A stretch of 51,105 nucleotides of DNA from Lentisphaerota bacterium (GCA_024225035.1 JAAEMX010000320.1:1-51105), one strand, 5' to 3'. Numbered from the stretch's first letter, positions 26,521 to 35,127 are shown. The notes: generated by a model from the sequence alone, not told the origin. Numbers and translations: made by a program.

Positions 26521-27201
26521 ATGAGCCTTGTTAAAGATTTCACTAAAGGTCTCTGGAAAGAGAATCCCGTTCTGGTTCTACTGCTAGGCATGTGTCCGAC
26601 GCTGGCTGTTACCAGTAATGCTAAGAACGGTCTTGGAATGGGCCTTGCAACTACATTTGTTTTGCTTGGCAGCAATATCGTAATTTCTTTTATTAGAAAT
26701 ATTGTTCCAAAGAAAATTCGTATCCCGGTATACATCGTGGTTATCGCATGTTTTGTAACCGTCGTTCAGATGCTGATGGATGCATACGCGCCCCCTGCCC
26801 TGAATGCTGCTCTGGGTATTTTTATTCCACTTATCGTGGTTAACTGTATTGTTCTTGGGCGTGCAGAAGCATTTGCTTCAAAAAACAATCCTATCAGATC
26901 AGCTTTTGACGGATTAGGCATGGGAACAGGCTTCACTCTTGCTCTTGTACTGCTTGGTGGGACTCGTGAGTTCCTCGCTTCCGGCTCCTTGTTCGAAATT
27001 AAAGTCATCACACCCTGGTCTGTTGATTTCCTGCTGCCAACTCAGGCTCCGGGTGCATTTATCATTCTGGGCTGCTTCCTGGCCGCTATGAACTGGCTTA
27101 ACCAGCGCAACGCAATTAAGCGTGGTGAAGTTTATATCCCTCCTCAGGGGCTTGATTGCCGCCATTGCAGTCTATGCGACTTGAACAACAACGAAGAATA
27201 A
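26521..27201 (+). CDS. rnfE: Rnf membrane subunit RnfE
   Basis: 226 residues with about six helices, homologous to RnfA in inverted topology: NPVLVLLLGMCPTLAVT and VVNCIVLGRAEAFA carry the conserved Cys residues. AAGGAG seven bases upstream of the ATG is a strong ribosome-binding site. The C-terminus has an additional CRHCSLCDL pair that is unusual for RnfE and could bind a metal. Last gene of the operon, followed by a strong terminator. Confidence 0.93.
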   Translation: MSLVKDFTKGLWKENPVLVLLLGMCPTLAVTSNAKNGLGMGLATTFVLLGSNIVISFIRNIVPKKIRIPVYIVVIACFVTVVQMLMDAYAPPALNAALGIFIPLIVVNCIVLGRAEAFASKNNPIRSAFDGLGMGTGFTLALVLLGGTREFLASGSLFEIKVITPWSVDFLLPTQAPGAFIILGCFLAAMNWLNQRNAIKRGEVYIPPQGLDCRHCSLCDLNNNEE

Positions 27202-27221
27202 GTTGTTTGCTTAAATATTCC

Positions 27222-27254
27222 AAGGAACGAGTTTTTACTCGTTCCTTTTTTTTG
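27222..27254 (+). terminator. Terminator of the rnf operon
   Basis: GGAACGAG pairs with CTCGTTCC around a short T-rich loop, followed by eight T. It begins 20 bp after the rnfE stop. Confidence 0.9.
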
Positions 27255-27406
27255 CCTTGGCAATATATATAATTTGCAAGAAAACAAATAAATGCATTTT
27301 TTACTTAAACCATCTAACAAATAGTTTTTATTACAATGGCAACTCTATTATTCATTGTAACAGAATTCCTGGATGTATCGAAGTTTAAAAATCTATAATT
27401 TTACTC

Positions 27407-27977
27407 ATGTCTTCTCCCGTTATTTTCTTTATTTTAATTTTTGCTAATGAAGATATTACATCTCAAAAAAGAAGATTGGAGTATTTTTTGACACTCTTTC
27501 TCTGTACCTCATCTTGGTGGATTACAGGATTGCTTACTCCTGTTGTCGCATTCTCTCTTATCTTACATCATAAAGTAGTAAAAGCAGATATATGCGGAGA
27601 TTCATATAGAAAAGAAGGAGCTTTTCTACTCTTCAAAAAACCAATAAATTTTGTTAATATAATAGTTTGTACATTTTCATACCCAGTGTCTAGTGTTTCA
27701 GTTATAGTTGATAACACATAGTACGGCTTTAAAATAAATAAGCCTTTTCAAAAAGAACCTTTCAATAATAATAATGAGGCTATCTTTATAGAAGTTGATA
27801 TTAACAAAAAAAGTTTTGGAGGCGTTAAATAAAAAATTGGGTTGCGAGTGGAAATTATTCAGAAATAACTGTGTTCATTTAGTCAAAAGAATATACAAGT
27901 TTGCTAAAATGCCATTTTACATCATTAGACCTGCTGACTTACTGAACGTTATAAGAAACAAAAATAGAAGCACATAG
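27407..27977 (+). pseudogene. Decayed NlpC/LRAT-like Cys protein
   Basis: Two frames together give about 190 residues. The first (27407-27721) ends at an in-frame TAG; the same frame continues with YGFKINKPF to VDINKK. It then shifts by one base in the A-run near 27812 into a frame reading VLEALNKKLGCEW...LFRNNCVHLVKRIYKFAKMP. A VSVIVDNT-(stop)-YGFK strand pair and a later NNCVHLV helix resemble the His/Cys layout of NlpC/P60 or LRAT-type enzymes. However the expected His near VSVIV is Ser. One stop plus one shift makes it non-functional as read. The surrounding 27255-28090 is AT-rich with no other gene. Confidence 0.5.
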
Positions 27978-28091
27978 CATTATCTACCAGTTCTATTAAT
28001 GTGTTATTCTATTTATAACACATATGAGTGATAAACTTTCTTAGAATTCTTTAAAAACAATAAATATGAAATCATATAACCTATCGGTATA

Positions 28092-28121
28092 TAAAAAAAC
28101 CGGCAGTCAAAAGACTGCCGG
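28092..28121 (-). terminator. Terminator of lexA
   Basis: CCGGCAGTC and GACTGCCGG form a perfect nine-base-pair stem with an AAAA loop. On the minus strand it is followed by seven T, so it ends lexA transcription. Confidence 0.88.
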
Positions 28122-28143
28122 CTGGAGCAACTGTGTTCATTTA

Positions 28144-28770
28144 TTAGTATGAACGCTGCAAGCCTATTACTTTACCTTGCACTTTTACGTGCGAAGAAGG
28201 ATAGACCTGAGTTGAGAATTCCTCATTTGCGGGGCGCAGTTCGACGCGGCCTCCGCGGAGCGGGAAATAACTCTTAACAGTAGTTTCTTCTTTATTGATC
28301 AGGGCCACGATAATATCACCGGGGGCAACATCTTCTGTTTGCTTGACGATTACTACATCGTCCTCGTAGATGCCCAAATCACGCATGCTCTCACCCTGTA
28401 CCTTGAGTGCAAATGCTGTTTCCTGTTCTTTCTTGCTTACCAGGCTGGAATCAACAAAAATATCGCCTTCTTTAAATTCGAGACTGTCAGCAGGCAAACC
28501 CGCATTTATTCTACCAAGTAATGGAATAGGCAGAATAAAAGACATGTGCTTTGGTTTGCGTTTTGGTCTGTTCAAGCTGATGCTTCGAGCTTTAGAGCTG
28601 CGAGTTAAGTGATTCTTCCTCTGGAGAGCTCTCAGGTGTGCAAAGACCGTCGATGTTTTAATGCTAAAAAAATCGGCGATCTCGTAGACGGTAGGGGCCA
28701 TCCCCTCCCGTTCCATAAAATCCTCAATATAATCGAGAATTTTCTTTTGCTTTTCAGTCAAAGCCTTCAT
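28144..28770 (-). CDS. lexA: LexA SOS repressor
   Basis: 208 residues: a winged helix-turn-helix (about 1-65; APTVYEIADFFSIKTSTVFAHLRAL) and an S24 peptidase domain. The self-cleavage site Ala90-Gly91 (GRINAGLP), catalytic Ser128 (VQGESM) and Lys166 (TTVKSYF) are all present, so RecA-stimulated autocleavage is expected. The HTH diverges from the common SPTVREI form, which suggests a different operator sequence. Own terminator downstream; candidate autoregulatory palindrome upstream. Confidence 0.93.
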   Translation of the reverse strand: MKALTEKQKKILDYIEDFMEREGMAPTVYEIADFFSIKTSTVFAHLRALQRKNHLTRSSKARSISLNRPKRKPKHMSFILPIPLLGRINAGLPADSLEFKEGDIFVDSSLVSKKEQETAFALKVQGESMRDLGIYEDDVVIVKQTEDVAPGDIIVALINKEETTVKSYFPLRGGRVELRPANEEFSTQVYPSSHVKVQGKVIGLQRSY

Positions 28771-28806
28771 GTGCTACCTCTCTCCTTGAATAGAGTAGAA
28801 AACGAC

Positions 28807-28821
28807 GACAGTTGCGCTGTC
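28807..28821. promoter_or_regulatory. Candidate LexA operator (inverted repeat)
   Basis: GACAG-TTGCG-CTGTC is a perfect five-base dyad with a five-base spacer, 37 bp before the lexA start codon. ACAG/CTGT half-sites resemble known SOS boxes in general form. Autoregulation by LexA is usual. No second copy was noticed in the window, so the assignment rests on position and symmetry. Confidence 0.4.
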
Positions 28822-28889
28822 AGGTTTTTGCCCCATATACCTGAGTATTCCTTTTGCTGAAAAAAAATCAGCGCAACCACTAACTTATA

Positions 28890-29366
28890 TTACTGGAAAC
28901 CAAATCCCAGAACAACATATTTATTATCAATTTTACCAATAACTATACGAAAAAGCAACTCATTATCAAATTTTTTAGTCTTTTTATTTTTGAGAGTCAC
29001 TGTATTTTTAAAGGTTGCCTTCGATACATAAGTCCTAAAAAGAGGATTATTTAAGCAGGTAAGAAAGACTTTTGACTGGTAATCACCAAGCTGTTTATCC
29101 ATTCTAGCTTTCATTTTCTTGAAGACAGACTCGGTAATCTTTTTTTGCATTTCCGGTGTTAAATTTTTAACGAACAATTTATAGTCGCCTTTTTTCAGGC
29201 CATTGGCAATATCATCTCCATAACCAAAAGCAATTTTTTTTACTTTCTGTTCTTCAGTCTGCTTGAATTCGGCCAGTTTTTTAGTTTTCTGAGTTTCGGT
29301 AGACTGGCAGCCAGCCAAAAGAACAACAGCCGCAACAGCAACCAAAGAAGCTTTAAGTACCTTCAT
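28890..29366 (-). CDS. Putative lipoprotein of unknown function
   Basis: 158 residues from the ATG at 29366, which has AGGAG upstream; a longer frame adds nine polar residues with no support. A lipoprotein signal peptide ends in the lipobox LLAGC at about residue 20. The mature part is Lys-rich, starts with a predicted helix (KLAEFKQTEEQKVKK), and ends in beta-strand-like sequence (RIVIGKIDNKYVVLGFGF). No family recognised; resembles small envelope lipoproteins with a DUF-type fold. Lies in a run of - strand genes. Confidence 0.75.
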   Translation of the reverse strand: MKVLKASLVAVAAVVLLAGCQSTETQKTKKLAEFKQTEEQKVKKIAFGYGDDIANGLKKGDYKLFVKNLTPEMQKKITESVFKKMKARMDKQLGDYQSKVFLTCLNNPLFRTYVSKATFKNTVTLKNKKTKKFDNELLFRIVIGKIDNKYVVLGFGFQ

Positions 29367-29541
29367 TATGATTGTCTCCTGAGTTTTACTCACCTGTTAA
29401 TAATAATCACTTTATTAGATAAAGTAACAAACCTGCTTATTTTTTCAATCTCCAAATTAAAAAAAACAAACATATCTGAGCATAAAACAACGAAAACGTC
29501 ATTTTAGATGCAAATAAAACATCTGTAATGATGCCTAATAA

Positions 29542-30102
29542 TTATTTTTTGTGGATAACTACGATAAAAGGCATGCTTCTAACATCAACTGAGGTCAAGT
29601 TAAGTTCAGCAACAACCAGCATTCTTGTAGTTTCTCCTGCTTTCAGTTTTAAGTCATCAAGGAAAGTCATGGAAGTCATAATTAAAGCTGCATTGCCTGG
29701 CATTAACTCCAACTGAAACCGTTCTGTCTTAGTCTTCATGGGCGGAATCCAACGCTTCCATGTCTTGTAATCAAATTTAACCATTTTATTTTCAAATGGA
29801 TGGGTATAAAATCTTACATTATCCGCTTCTTCCATAAACCATTCGTCAATTCTTACAGCGTTATTCCCAATATTGCGCAGGCTGAAATTGATATTCTTAG
29901 GTTCAGAAGCTGCAAAGCTTTTCTTTGTAACCGGAAGTAAAACAAGATTATAGCGCTTAAGTTTCGGATATGATTTACGGTAAGGGCTGCGAATTTTCCA
30001 ATGATTCTTAACCGGTTTCTCCTGTGATGATTCACATGAGGTGCCTAAAAGTGCTACAGCCCCTAACAAAATGGGCAATACGGTAAATCGCATAATTTTC
30101 AT
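29542..30102 (-). CDS. Putative lipoprotein of unknown function
   Basis: 186 residues. The signal peptide ends in LGTSC (Cys about 23). The mature part looks all-beta: ...NINFSLRNIGNNAVRIDEWFMEE and the closing strands LVVAELNLTSV resemble an immunoglobulin-like domain that reports on linked structure. AAGGG seven bases before the ATG supports the start. Neighbour of another lipoprotein and a small membrane protein, perhaps an envelope cluster. Function unknown. Confidence 0.75.
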   Translation of the reverse strand: MKIMRFTVLPILLGAVALLGTSCESSQEKPVKNHWKIRSPYRKSYPKLKRYNLVLLPVTKKSFAASEPKNINFSLRNIGNNAVRIDEWFMEEADNVRFYTHPFENKMVKFDYKTWKRWIPPMKTKTERFQLELMPGNAALIMTSMTFLDDLKLKAGETTRMLVVAELNLTSVDVRSMPFIVVIHKK

Positions 30103-30123
30103 GATAAAACCCTTATTTGAATC

Positions 30124-30447
30124 TTATTGGATTTGCTTTTCAGCCTTCTGACGTTCTCCAATTTTTGTCCTGAATATCCAGATAAATATAATCAGGCATG
30201 CCAGAAAAAGAAACCATAAACTTATTTCAGATTTAAACATCTGTTCAGTGGTAGTCTTTGGAGAATCATATAAAAAATTGTTTTTGTTGAAATTTATAAT
30301 CCCGATAAATACGTAATAAATTCCACCAAAAAGTGCACAACACACCAATGAAGCAATTAATTTATACAGCTTTGTGCCAAACCATATCCCCATGGATTTG
30401 GCTGGATACATTGTATAAACTGAACCTAAATGTCTTCTCTTTGCCAT
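30124..30447 (-). CDS. Small inner-membrane protein
   Basis: About 107 residues starting MAKRRHLGSVY; a TTG start at 30492 would add 15 residues and has GGAG upstream, so either is possible. Two hydrophobic helices (LIASLVCCALFGGIYYVFIGI and a C-terminal LWFLFLACLIIFIWIF) flank a short extracytoplasmic loop, and a basic tail follows. No family recognised. Stands 21 bp upstream of the 29542 lipoprotein gene, likely same transcript. Confidence 0.6.
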   Translation of the reverse strand: MAKRRHLGSVYTMYPAKSMGIWFGTKLYKLIASLVCCALFGGIYYVFIGIINFNKNNFLYDSPKTTTEQMFKSEISLWFLFLACLIIFIWIFRTKIGERQKAEKQIQ

Positions 30448-30547
30448 ATAACAATTCAGTCCGGTTTGTATTATAAATTTCAAAATCGACAACTATTAAA
30501 CTACTCCATACACCGGAATAATCAAATCCTGAAGCACAAGACTCCAG

Positions 30548-31828
30548 TCAGTTTTTACGTAACCAGTTCAACAGCAGTTCATCATCTTCCCGTACTGATT
30601 CAGTAATGCTTATTCCAATTCTGTTTAAAAAACTAAAAGCGTCAACTGGCTCTACTCTGCTAAATTCTGGATAATCATTTTCACACATGTGCACAAATTT
30701 CAAAGTTCTAAATGCATCGAACCAAGTATTGAAAGCCCGTTTTAAGTATGTAATTTCTTTTCTTGTGTTTTTATAAATCCGCTGCCAGGCGTGAAATAAT
30801 TTAAGCTCATTCATAAACACGTCTATCACTGGATCAGCCTCAGATAGTCTTAAAGGCAGGGTTTCAAAATCTTTAGAAGAACCAAATGATTCAATTGTAG
30901 CGTAGATCTTTTTCAATACTAGAAAAATATTCGGATTATAGAGCAATAATTCGTTACCAGCAGCAATTTCTGCAACTTTAGGGCCTGTTCCAAACGGAAC
31001 CCTATCTGAAGGTCTTGCTGAAGGTGATACTTGTGCTGATTTAATTACTCCGGATTGCCCATATTTACTTGCAGCCTGCATAAAGTAAAAATCCTCACCA
31101 CCGTTACGTTTACGCATGCCATCGGCACGGATATAGCACTCAGCTGTCGTGGCGATTGCTGACCCAAGAGCATTAAATGCATAGGGAGAACCAGCAAGCT
31201 TTAATCCAAGCATGTAATAACGCATAAAAAGCTCATAGCGTATTATTGCCTGATGAAGTCTGGTGTTATGCCCTTCCCGATGCGCAAACTCAAAAGTTGC
31301 GACAGAGTATGTCTGATTTTCTTTAAAAAAAGTCTTCCCTGCAGAGAGATAATTGTTACTAACGACAGTATCGGCATCAAGACAAAACAGTAGCTGTAAT
31401 GTTTTTTTGTCCCAGTCAAAAAATGGCAAACAGTTATCCATTCCCAATTTTCTGGCTTCGCCGACACCGCCCTTCTCTGATATTTGTTTCCCTGCTGCAT
31501 TAGCATCTATCCAAAACAGATGCTTGCCAGGGACTAATCCGCCAGTAAAGCTGGTGTCCTGATCTCGTAACTTCTCGAGTATAATAAGGTTTTCTGCAAC
31601 TTTCTCGGCAGAGGTGACAGAAGAACTATTAATGACAAGTACAATAATAGTATTTCCCCAATCCATTTCCGGATTAGCGGCAAGGCTCTGAAGAGTTTCT
31701 GGTAAATATTCAAGCTCAGCCAGCACTGGAATCACCACAGCAACATTGATTTTTTGATGAGGAACAAATGGTTCAATCTGCGCCGTGGTAGATTTACCAA
31801 GGTATTTATCCAGCAAACGCCTATCCAT
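30548..31828 (-). CDS. Glycosyltransferase family 2-like protein
   Basis: 426 residues with a GT-A nucleotide-sugar fold: VAVVIPVLAELEYLPETL near residue 30 and the metal-binding FCLDADTVV near 150. Then a GGEDFYFMQ segment near 240 corresponds to the usual ED acceptor motif. No membrane helix is evident. Probably adds sugars to an envelope component. Its ATG overlaps the rsmA stop, so it is translated with rsmA; a functional link is not obvious. Confidence 0.8.
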   Translation of the reverse strand: MDRRLLDKYLGKSTTAQIEPFVPHQKINVAVVIPVLAELEYLPETLQSLAANPEMDWGNTIIVLVINSSSVTSAEKVAENLIILEKLRDQDTSFTGGLVPGKHLFWIDANAAGKQISEKGGVGEARKLGMDNCLPFFDWDKKTLQLLFCLDADTVVSNNYLSAGKTFFKENQTYSVATFEFAHREGHNTRLHQAIIRYELFMRYYMLGLKLAGSPYAFNALGSAIATTAECYIRADGMRKRNGGEDFYFMQAASKYGQSGVIKSAQVSPSARPSDRVPFGTGPKVAEIAAGNELLLYNPNIFLVLKKIYATIESFGSSKDFETLPLRLSEADPVIDVFMNELKLFHAWQRIYKNTRKEITYLKRAFNTWFDAFRTLKFVHMCENDYPEFSRVEPVDAFSFLNRIGISITESVREDDELLLNWLRKN

Positions 31829-32643
31829 TACAACAAAGCCGCCAACTCTTCATATTTTTTAATACCCAATTCCCCTGGCCTGGCATTATCCGGAATTCCT
31901 ACTTTTGCCAAAGCAGCCTCAACTTCTTCACGTCCATATGCTGCCGCCAGTGGTTTTAGAATCTTTTTACGACGCTGCGCAAAGGCACATCGCACAATAC
32001 CGCACAGCCGTTTTCTTAGTTCAAAATCCGGCATATAACCATTAGCCTCAAATTTAACTAACGCTGATTCCACATCGGGCCTGGGGTGGAAGACCTGAGG
32101 GGGAACAGTACGCAACAGTTTAACATTATAAAGCTGCTGGGACCGAACAGACAACGCACCGTAATTTTTAGTGCCCGGCTTAGCAGCAAGGCGCTGCGCC
32201 ATCTCTTTTTGGAGCATAAAAATCATCTGTGTCGGAGGGGTAGGAAGGTCCAACAGTTTAGCGACAAAAATACTGCTGATGGCGTACGGCAGATTCGCTA
32301 TAGCCCTGAAAGGCTTGCCCTCTGGTAAAATTGAAGCTATATCAATTCTGCAAGCATCACTTTCAATGAGATGAAAGTTAGGCTCTTTAATGTTATTTCT
32401 AAGATAGTCGCAAAGACGACGATCAAATTCAATAGCGTATAAGTCAGCGCCAGCGGCCAGCAACAGTCTGGTCAAAGCCCCAAATCCCGGTCCTGCCTCT
32501 AAGACTACCTCACCAGGCTCTGGCTGGGCTTCACGAACAATAAAGTCCAACAAATTTTTGTCTATAAGGAAATTCTGTCCAAGCACTTTGCTTGGGCGCA
32601 TATTAAACTTTTCAAGAGTTTCAAATAATTCTGTTTTATTCAT
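31828..32643 (-). CDS. rsmA: 16S rRNA dimethyladenosine transferase RsmA (KsgA)
   Basis: 271 residues with the family order: RPSKVLGQNFLID, SAM-binding EAGPGFGALT, the acidic AIEFDRRL, and catalytic NLPYAISS. It dimethylates the two adjacent adenosines in the 3' terminal hairpin of 16S rRNA during small-subunit assembly. The C-terminal helical domain is complete. Follows the zinc-ribbon gene by 9 bp. Confidence 0.93.
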   Translation of the reverse strand: MNKTELFETLEKFNMRPSKVLGQNFLIDKNLLDFIVREAQPEPGEVVLEAGPGFGALTRLLLAAGADLYAIEFDRRLCDYLRNNIKEPNFHLIESDACRIDIASILPEGKPFRAIANLPYAISSIFVAKLLDLPTPPTQMIFMLQKEMAQRLAAKPGTKNYGALSVRSQQLYNVKLLRTVPPQVFHPRPDVESALVKFEANGYMPDFELRKRLCGIVRCAFAQRRKKILKPLAAAYGREEVEAALAKVGIPDNARPGELGIKKYEELAALL

Positions 32644-32652
32644 ATAGCTTTC

Positions 32653-32883
32653 TCAGTGTGAACAACAGGCTGATGATGATGAACAACAATGTCCGCCTGC
32701 AGCAGGACAAATGTTGCGATTTGCGCAGTCAGGCTTACCGCCGGCATGGGCAGCAAAAGCAGCAAGCTTTCTGGTCACAGACTCTGAACCGCACTCTGAG
32801 CACTCAGCCTTGTCTTCAGCTTTACGCTGCAGCAACTCAAACTCACTGTTGCAAAAGTCACATTTATATTCAAATATCGGCAT
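32653..32883 (-). CDS. FmdB-type zinc ribbon protein with Cys-rich tail
   Basis: 76 residues. The N-terminal MPIFEYKCDFC and later CSECG form the CxxC...CxxC zinc ribbon of the FmdB family. The C-terminal third is rich in Cys, His and Ser (CCSSSSACCSH), unusual in length and possibly metal-binding. GAGG six bases before the ATG supports the start. Function of the family is poorly defined; some are tied to formamidase regulation. Confidence 0.85.
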   Translation of the reverse strand: MPIFEYKCDFCNSEFELLQRKAEDKAECSECGSESVTRKLAAFAAHAGGKPDCANRNICPAAGGHCCSSSSACCSH

Positions 32884-32970
32884 TTATAACCTCATTGTTT
32901 GTTTTGGCGCTATTCACAGTTAAATTAATATAAAAAACAGTAATATCAATATCATTACATAAGGCTTTGC

Positions 32971-33375
32971 ATGAAAAAGATCGAAGTTGGAGCGGCAGTA
33001 ATATGCAGGGACAATGAAATCCTGCTGACCAGCCGTCCTGAACACCAGGATATGGCTGGCTTCTGGGAGTTTCCCGGCGGGAAGATTGAGCCCGGAGAAT
33101 CTGTCGCACAATGCCTGATCAGGGAAATCAAAGAAGAGTTGGATGTCAAAGTAAGAGTCTTTGATACTATTTACATGCTGGAACATGATTATCCGGACAA
33201 AACAGTCAGCTTGCATTTTGTACGCTGCCAACTGGATGATGACCAGCCACCCCGCCCTCTTGAGGGACAAGATGCAGCATGGGTAGAACGCGACAGTCTT
33301 GATAACTATCCATTATTACCCGCGGATAAGCCAGTTGCTGATTTTTTAAGATTTTCTTGTATTCACGAACAATAA
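32971..33375 (+). CDS. Nudix hydrolase, MutT-like
   Basis: 134 residues with a full Nudix box at about 37-57: GGKIEPGESVAQ...REIKEEL. The N-terminus (VGAAVICRDNEILLTSRPE) and the FWEFPGGK stretch match MutT and CTP pyrophosphohydrolase-like enzymes that remove damaged or surplus nucleotides. AAGG six bases upstream. Divergent from the zinc-ribbon gene by 87 bp. Confidence 0.9.
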   Translation: MKKIEVGAAVICRDNEILLTSRPEHQDMAGFWEFPGGKIEPGESVAQCLIREIKEELDVKVRVFDTIYMLEHDYPDKTVSLHFVRCQLDDDQPPRPLEGQDAAWVERDSLDNYPLLPADKPVADFLRFSCIHEQ

Positions 33376-33420
33376 ATCCCGATTCTGCACGTTTAATTAA
33401 TAAAATGGCAGGTTTTACTT

Positions 33421-33996
33421 TTGGAAAGATCAGATCGTGATTTGATAAAAGGCTATTTATCTGGAAATACCACAGACTTTGAACTGCTTTACGAAAAATA
33501 TAAACGGCAGGTCTATAGTTATCTGGTGCACATACTGTCGAACCAGCATTCATCAGTTGATGACATTTTTCAGCAAGTCTGGATAAAAGCCGTTAATAAA
33601 ATAGGGAAGTACCGTCATCAGGACCGTTTTCTGGCCTGGGTGATGCGAATTGCCCGCAATACTGCTTTGGATTATTTCAGAAAGCAGCAGCGACAACAGC
33701 CTAGAGTCGAACTGGATTGCGAAGAAGCTCCTGAATTGAGTGATCATCCCGGCAGTGAACCTTGGCGTGAACTCGACCGAAGTGAATTGGCAATACTGCT
33801 CAATAAGGCAATACAGGAACTGCCGCCTGAACAGCGTGAGGTTTTTGTAATGCGGCAGGAAGATATGAGTTTTAAAGATATTTCAGAAATTCAACAGTGC
33901 TCTATAAACACAGCACTTGCAAGAATGCAGTATGCAATTAAAAATTTAAGAAAAACGTTATCCGTGACCGAAATCGGAGGTATTGAAAGTGAATAA
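33421..33996 (+). CDS. ECF-type RNA polymerase sigma factor
   Basis: 191 residues: region 2 (about 20-85; DDIFQQVWIKAVNKI and FLAWVMRIARNTALDYFR) and region 4 (about 125-180; LPPEQREVFVMRQEDMSFKDISEIQ). TTG is taken as the start after a GGCAGG-like site. Its stop overlaps the next gene, a ZAS anti-sigma factor, so the two form a typical sigma/anti-sigma pair responding to an envelope or oxidative signal. Confidence 0.9.
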   Translation: MERSDRDLIKGYLSGNTTDFELLYEKYKRQVYSYLVHILSNQHSSVDDIFQQVWIKAVNKIGKYRHQDRFLAWVMRIARNTALDYFRKQQRQQPRVELDCEEAPELSDHPGSEPWRELDRSELAILLNKAIQELPPEQREVFVMRQEDMSFKDISEIQQCSINTALARMQYAIKNLRKTLSVTEIGGIESE

Positions 33997-34474
33997 GGAC
34001 TGCAACAAAATTATTGAGGAAATCCTCAGTTCAAACGGCGATTGCAGTCAGGCGGTGCATGAACATTGCCGTGACTGTTCAGAATGCAGAACTTTGCTTG
34101 AAGACTGGCAGAAAATGTATAACGCAAAACTGCCGCTGCAAGCCCCTCCTCTCAGTGCCGACTTTAATATTTTGAAACAGTCCAGAGAACGTGGAAAAAG
34201 CATCAGACTGAATAAAACAATCAGAAGATTGGTTGGTTACACTGCTGCCGCGGCAAGTCTGGCTGCGGCCTTCATTGTCACCTGCAGCGAATATAACTCA
34301 GTAAGGCTTGAGAACAAATATTTAAACCAGTGGAGTTGGAGCAGCTTTGAAAACCAAGTATTTACATTAGATACTGAAGTTGAATTCAGCAAAGAATTAC
34401 TTACTATAAGCAACACTAATGATGATGCTTTACAGCAATACGTCAATAATGAAATCAATCTGGAAAACCTGTGA
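33989..34474 (+). CDS. ZAS-type anti-sigma factor, membrane-anchored
   Basis: 161 residues from GTG 33989, chosen because GGAGG lies eight bases upstream; a TTG six bases earlier would be too close. The N-terminal zinc-binding anti-sigma motif H26-X3-C30-X2-C33 is present, followed by one transmembrane helix (GYTAAAASLAAAFIVTC) near residue 90 and an extracytoplasmic tail of about 60 residues. It would hold the upstream ECF factor inactive until a signal is sensed. Confidence 0.8.
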   Translation: MNKDCNKIIEEILSSNGDCSQAVHEHCRDCSECRTLLEDWQKMYNAKLPLQAPPLSADFNILKQSRERGKSIRLNKTIRRLVGYTAAAASLAAAFIVTCSEYNSVRLENKYLNQWSWSSFENQVFTLDTEVEFSKELLTISNTNDDALQQYVNNEINLENL

Positions 34475-34482
34475 GGCCATAA

Positions 34483-35007
34483 ATGCGAACTGTGATATTT
34501 ATGCTGTTAATTTTAAGTGTACCATTTGGGCTTAAAGCTAAAAGTTCAGACAAAGAGAACAAGGAAACTGCTTCAAAACACAGTATCCAGCACACAGCCA
34601 AAATGTTGAGAATGCTCCCTGCTATTTCTAATGAAGAAAAAGATAAACTTCGCAAGCTGTATCAAACTGACCCACAAGCTTTCAGGAAAGAGATCAGGAG
34701 GCTTGTTGATGTTTACAAAAAGAAGAAACATCAGGAAACCAAGAAACTAAAAAAGTTGGCATATAAATATCAGAACGCTAAATCTTCTGCCGACAAGCAA
34801 AAATATTATGATGAAATTTATGCAATAACCAGGAAAATATTTGAAGAACAAATGATCAGATACAAAAAACGCCTTGAAGCTTTGGAGAAACAGTTAAAAA
34901 GATTAACTGCTAAATATGAACAAAGGCAACAAGGCGCAGAAAAGATCATAAAGGCAAGAGTTGATTATCTTACCAGAAATCGCAAGCTTGACTGGGAAGG
35001 GAACTAA
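34483..35007 (+). CDS. Periplasmic coiled-coil protein of the ECF locus
   Basis: 174 residues: signal peptide with likely cleavage after FGLKA, then a highly charged helical protein. Long heptad-like stretches (VDVYKKKKHQETKKLKKLA, KRLEALEKQLKRLTAKYE) suggest coiled coils. It resembles Spy/CpxP-like periplasmic helical proteins in general character but lacks the LTxxQ motif. Eight bases after the anti-sigma stop, so co-transcribed and perhaps part of the sensed stress response. Confidence 0.65.
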   Translation: MRTVIFMLLILSVPFGLKAKSSDKENKETASKHSIQHTAKMLRMLPAISNEEKDKLRKLYQTDPQAFRKEIRRLVDVYKKKKHQETKKLKKLAYKYQNAKSSADKQKYYDEIYAITRKIFEEQMIRYKKRLEALEKQLKRLTAKYEQRQQGAEKIIKARVDYLTRNRKLDWEGN

Positions 35008-35049
35008 CATAACTTAATCTATAGAGTTATACCGTAAACCAATACATGC

Positions 35050-35127
35050 TAACCTGAGCTAACTTTCAAAAATATAATTTTACCTGCCTTTCGAAAATTA
35101 TAAAACAATAATTCAGGTTAAGGCAGG
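35050..35127 (+). promoter_or_regulatory. Interleaved inverted repeats, possible RNA pseudoknot
   Basis: TAACCTGA (35050-35057) is complementary to TCAGGTTA (35113-35120), and CCTGCCTT (35083-35090) to AAGGCAGG (35120-35127). The order A-B-A'-B' is that of an H-type pseudoknot. No T-tract follows, so it is not a plain terminator. It lies about 140 bases before the ADP-ribosyltransferase-like gene; the rest of 35008-35267 shows nothing else. Confidence 0.35.

Noticed and set aside
21784..27201. Na+-translocating NADH:quinone reductase (Nqr) operon
   Set aside because: The gene order A-B-C-D-G-E, the ferredoxin-like RnfB and RnfC with two 4Fe-4S motifs identify Rnf; the NqrF-type NADH dehydrogenase subunit is absent.
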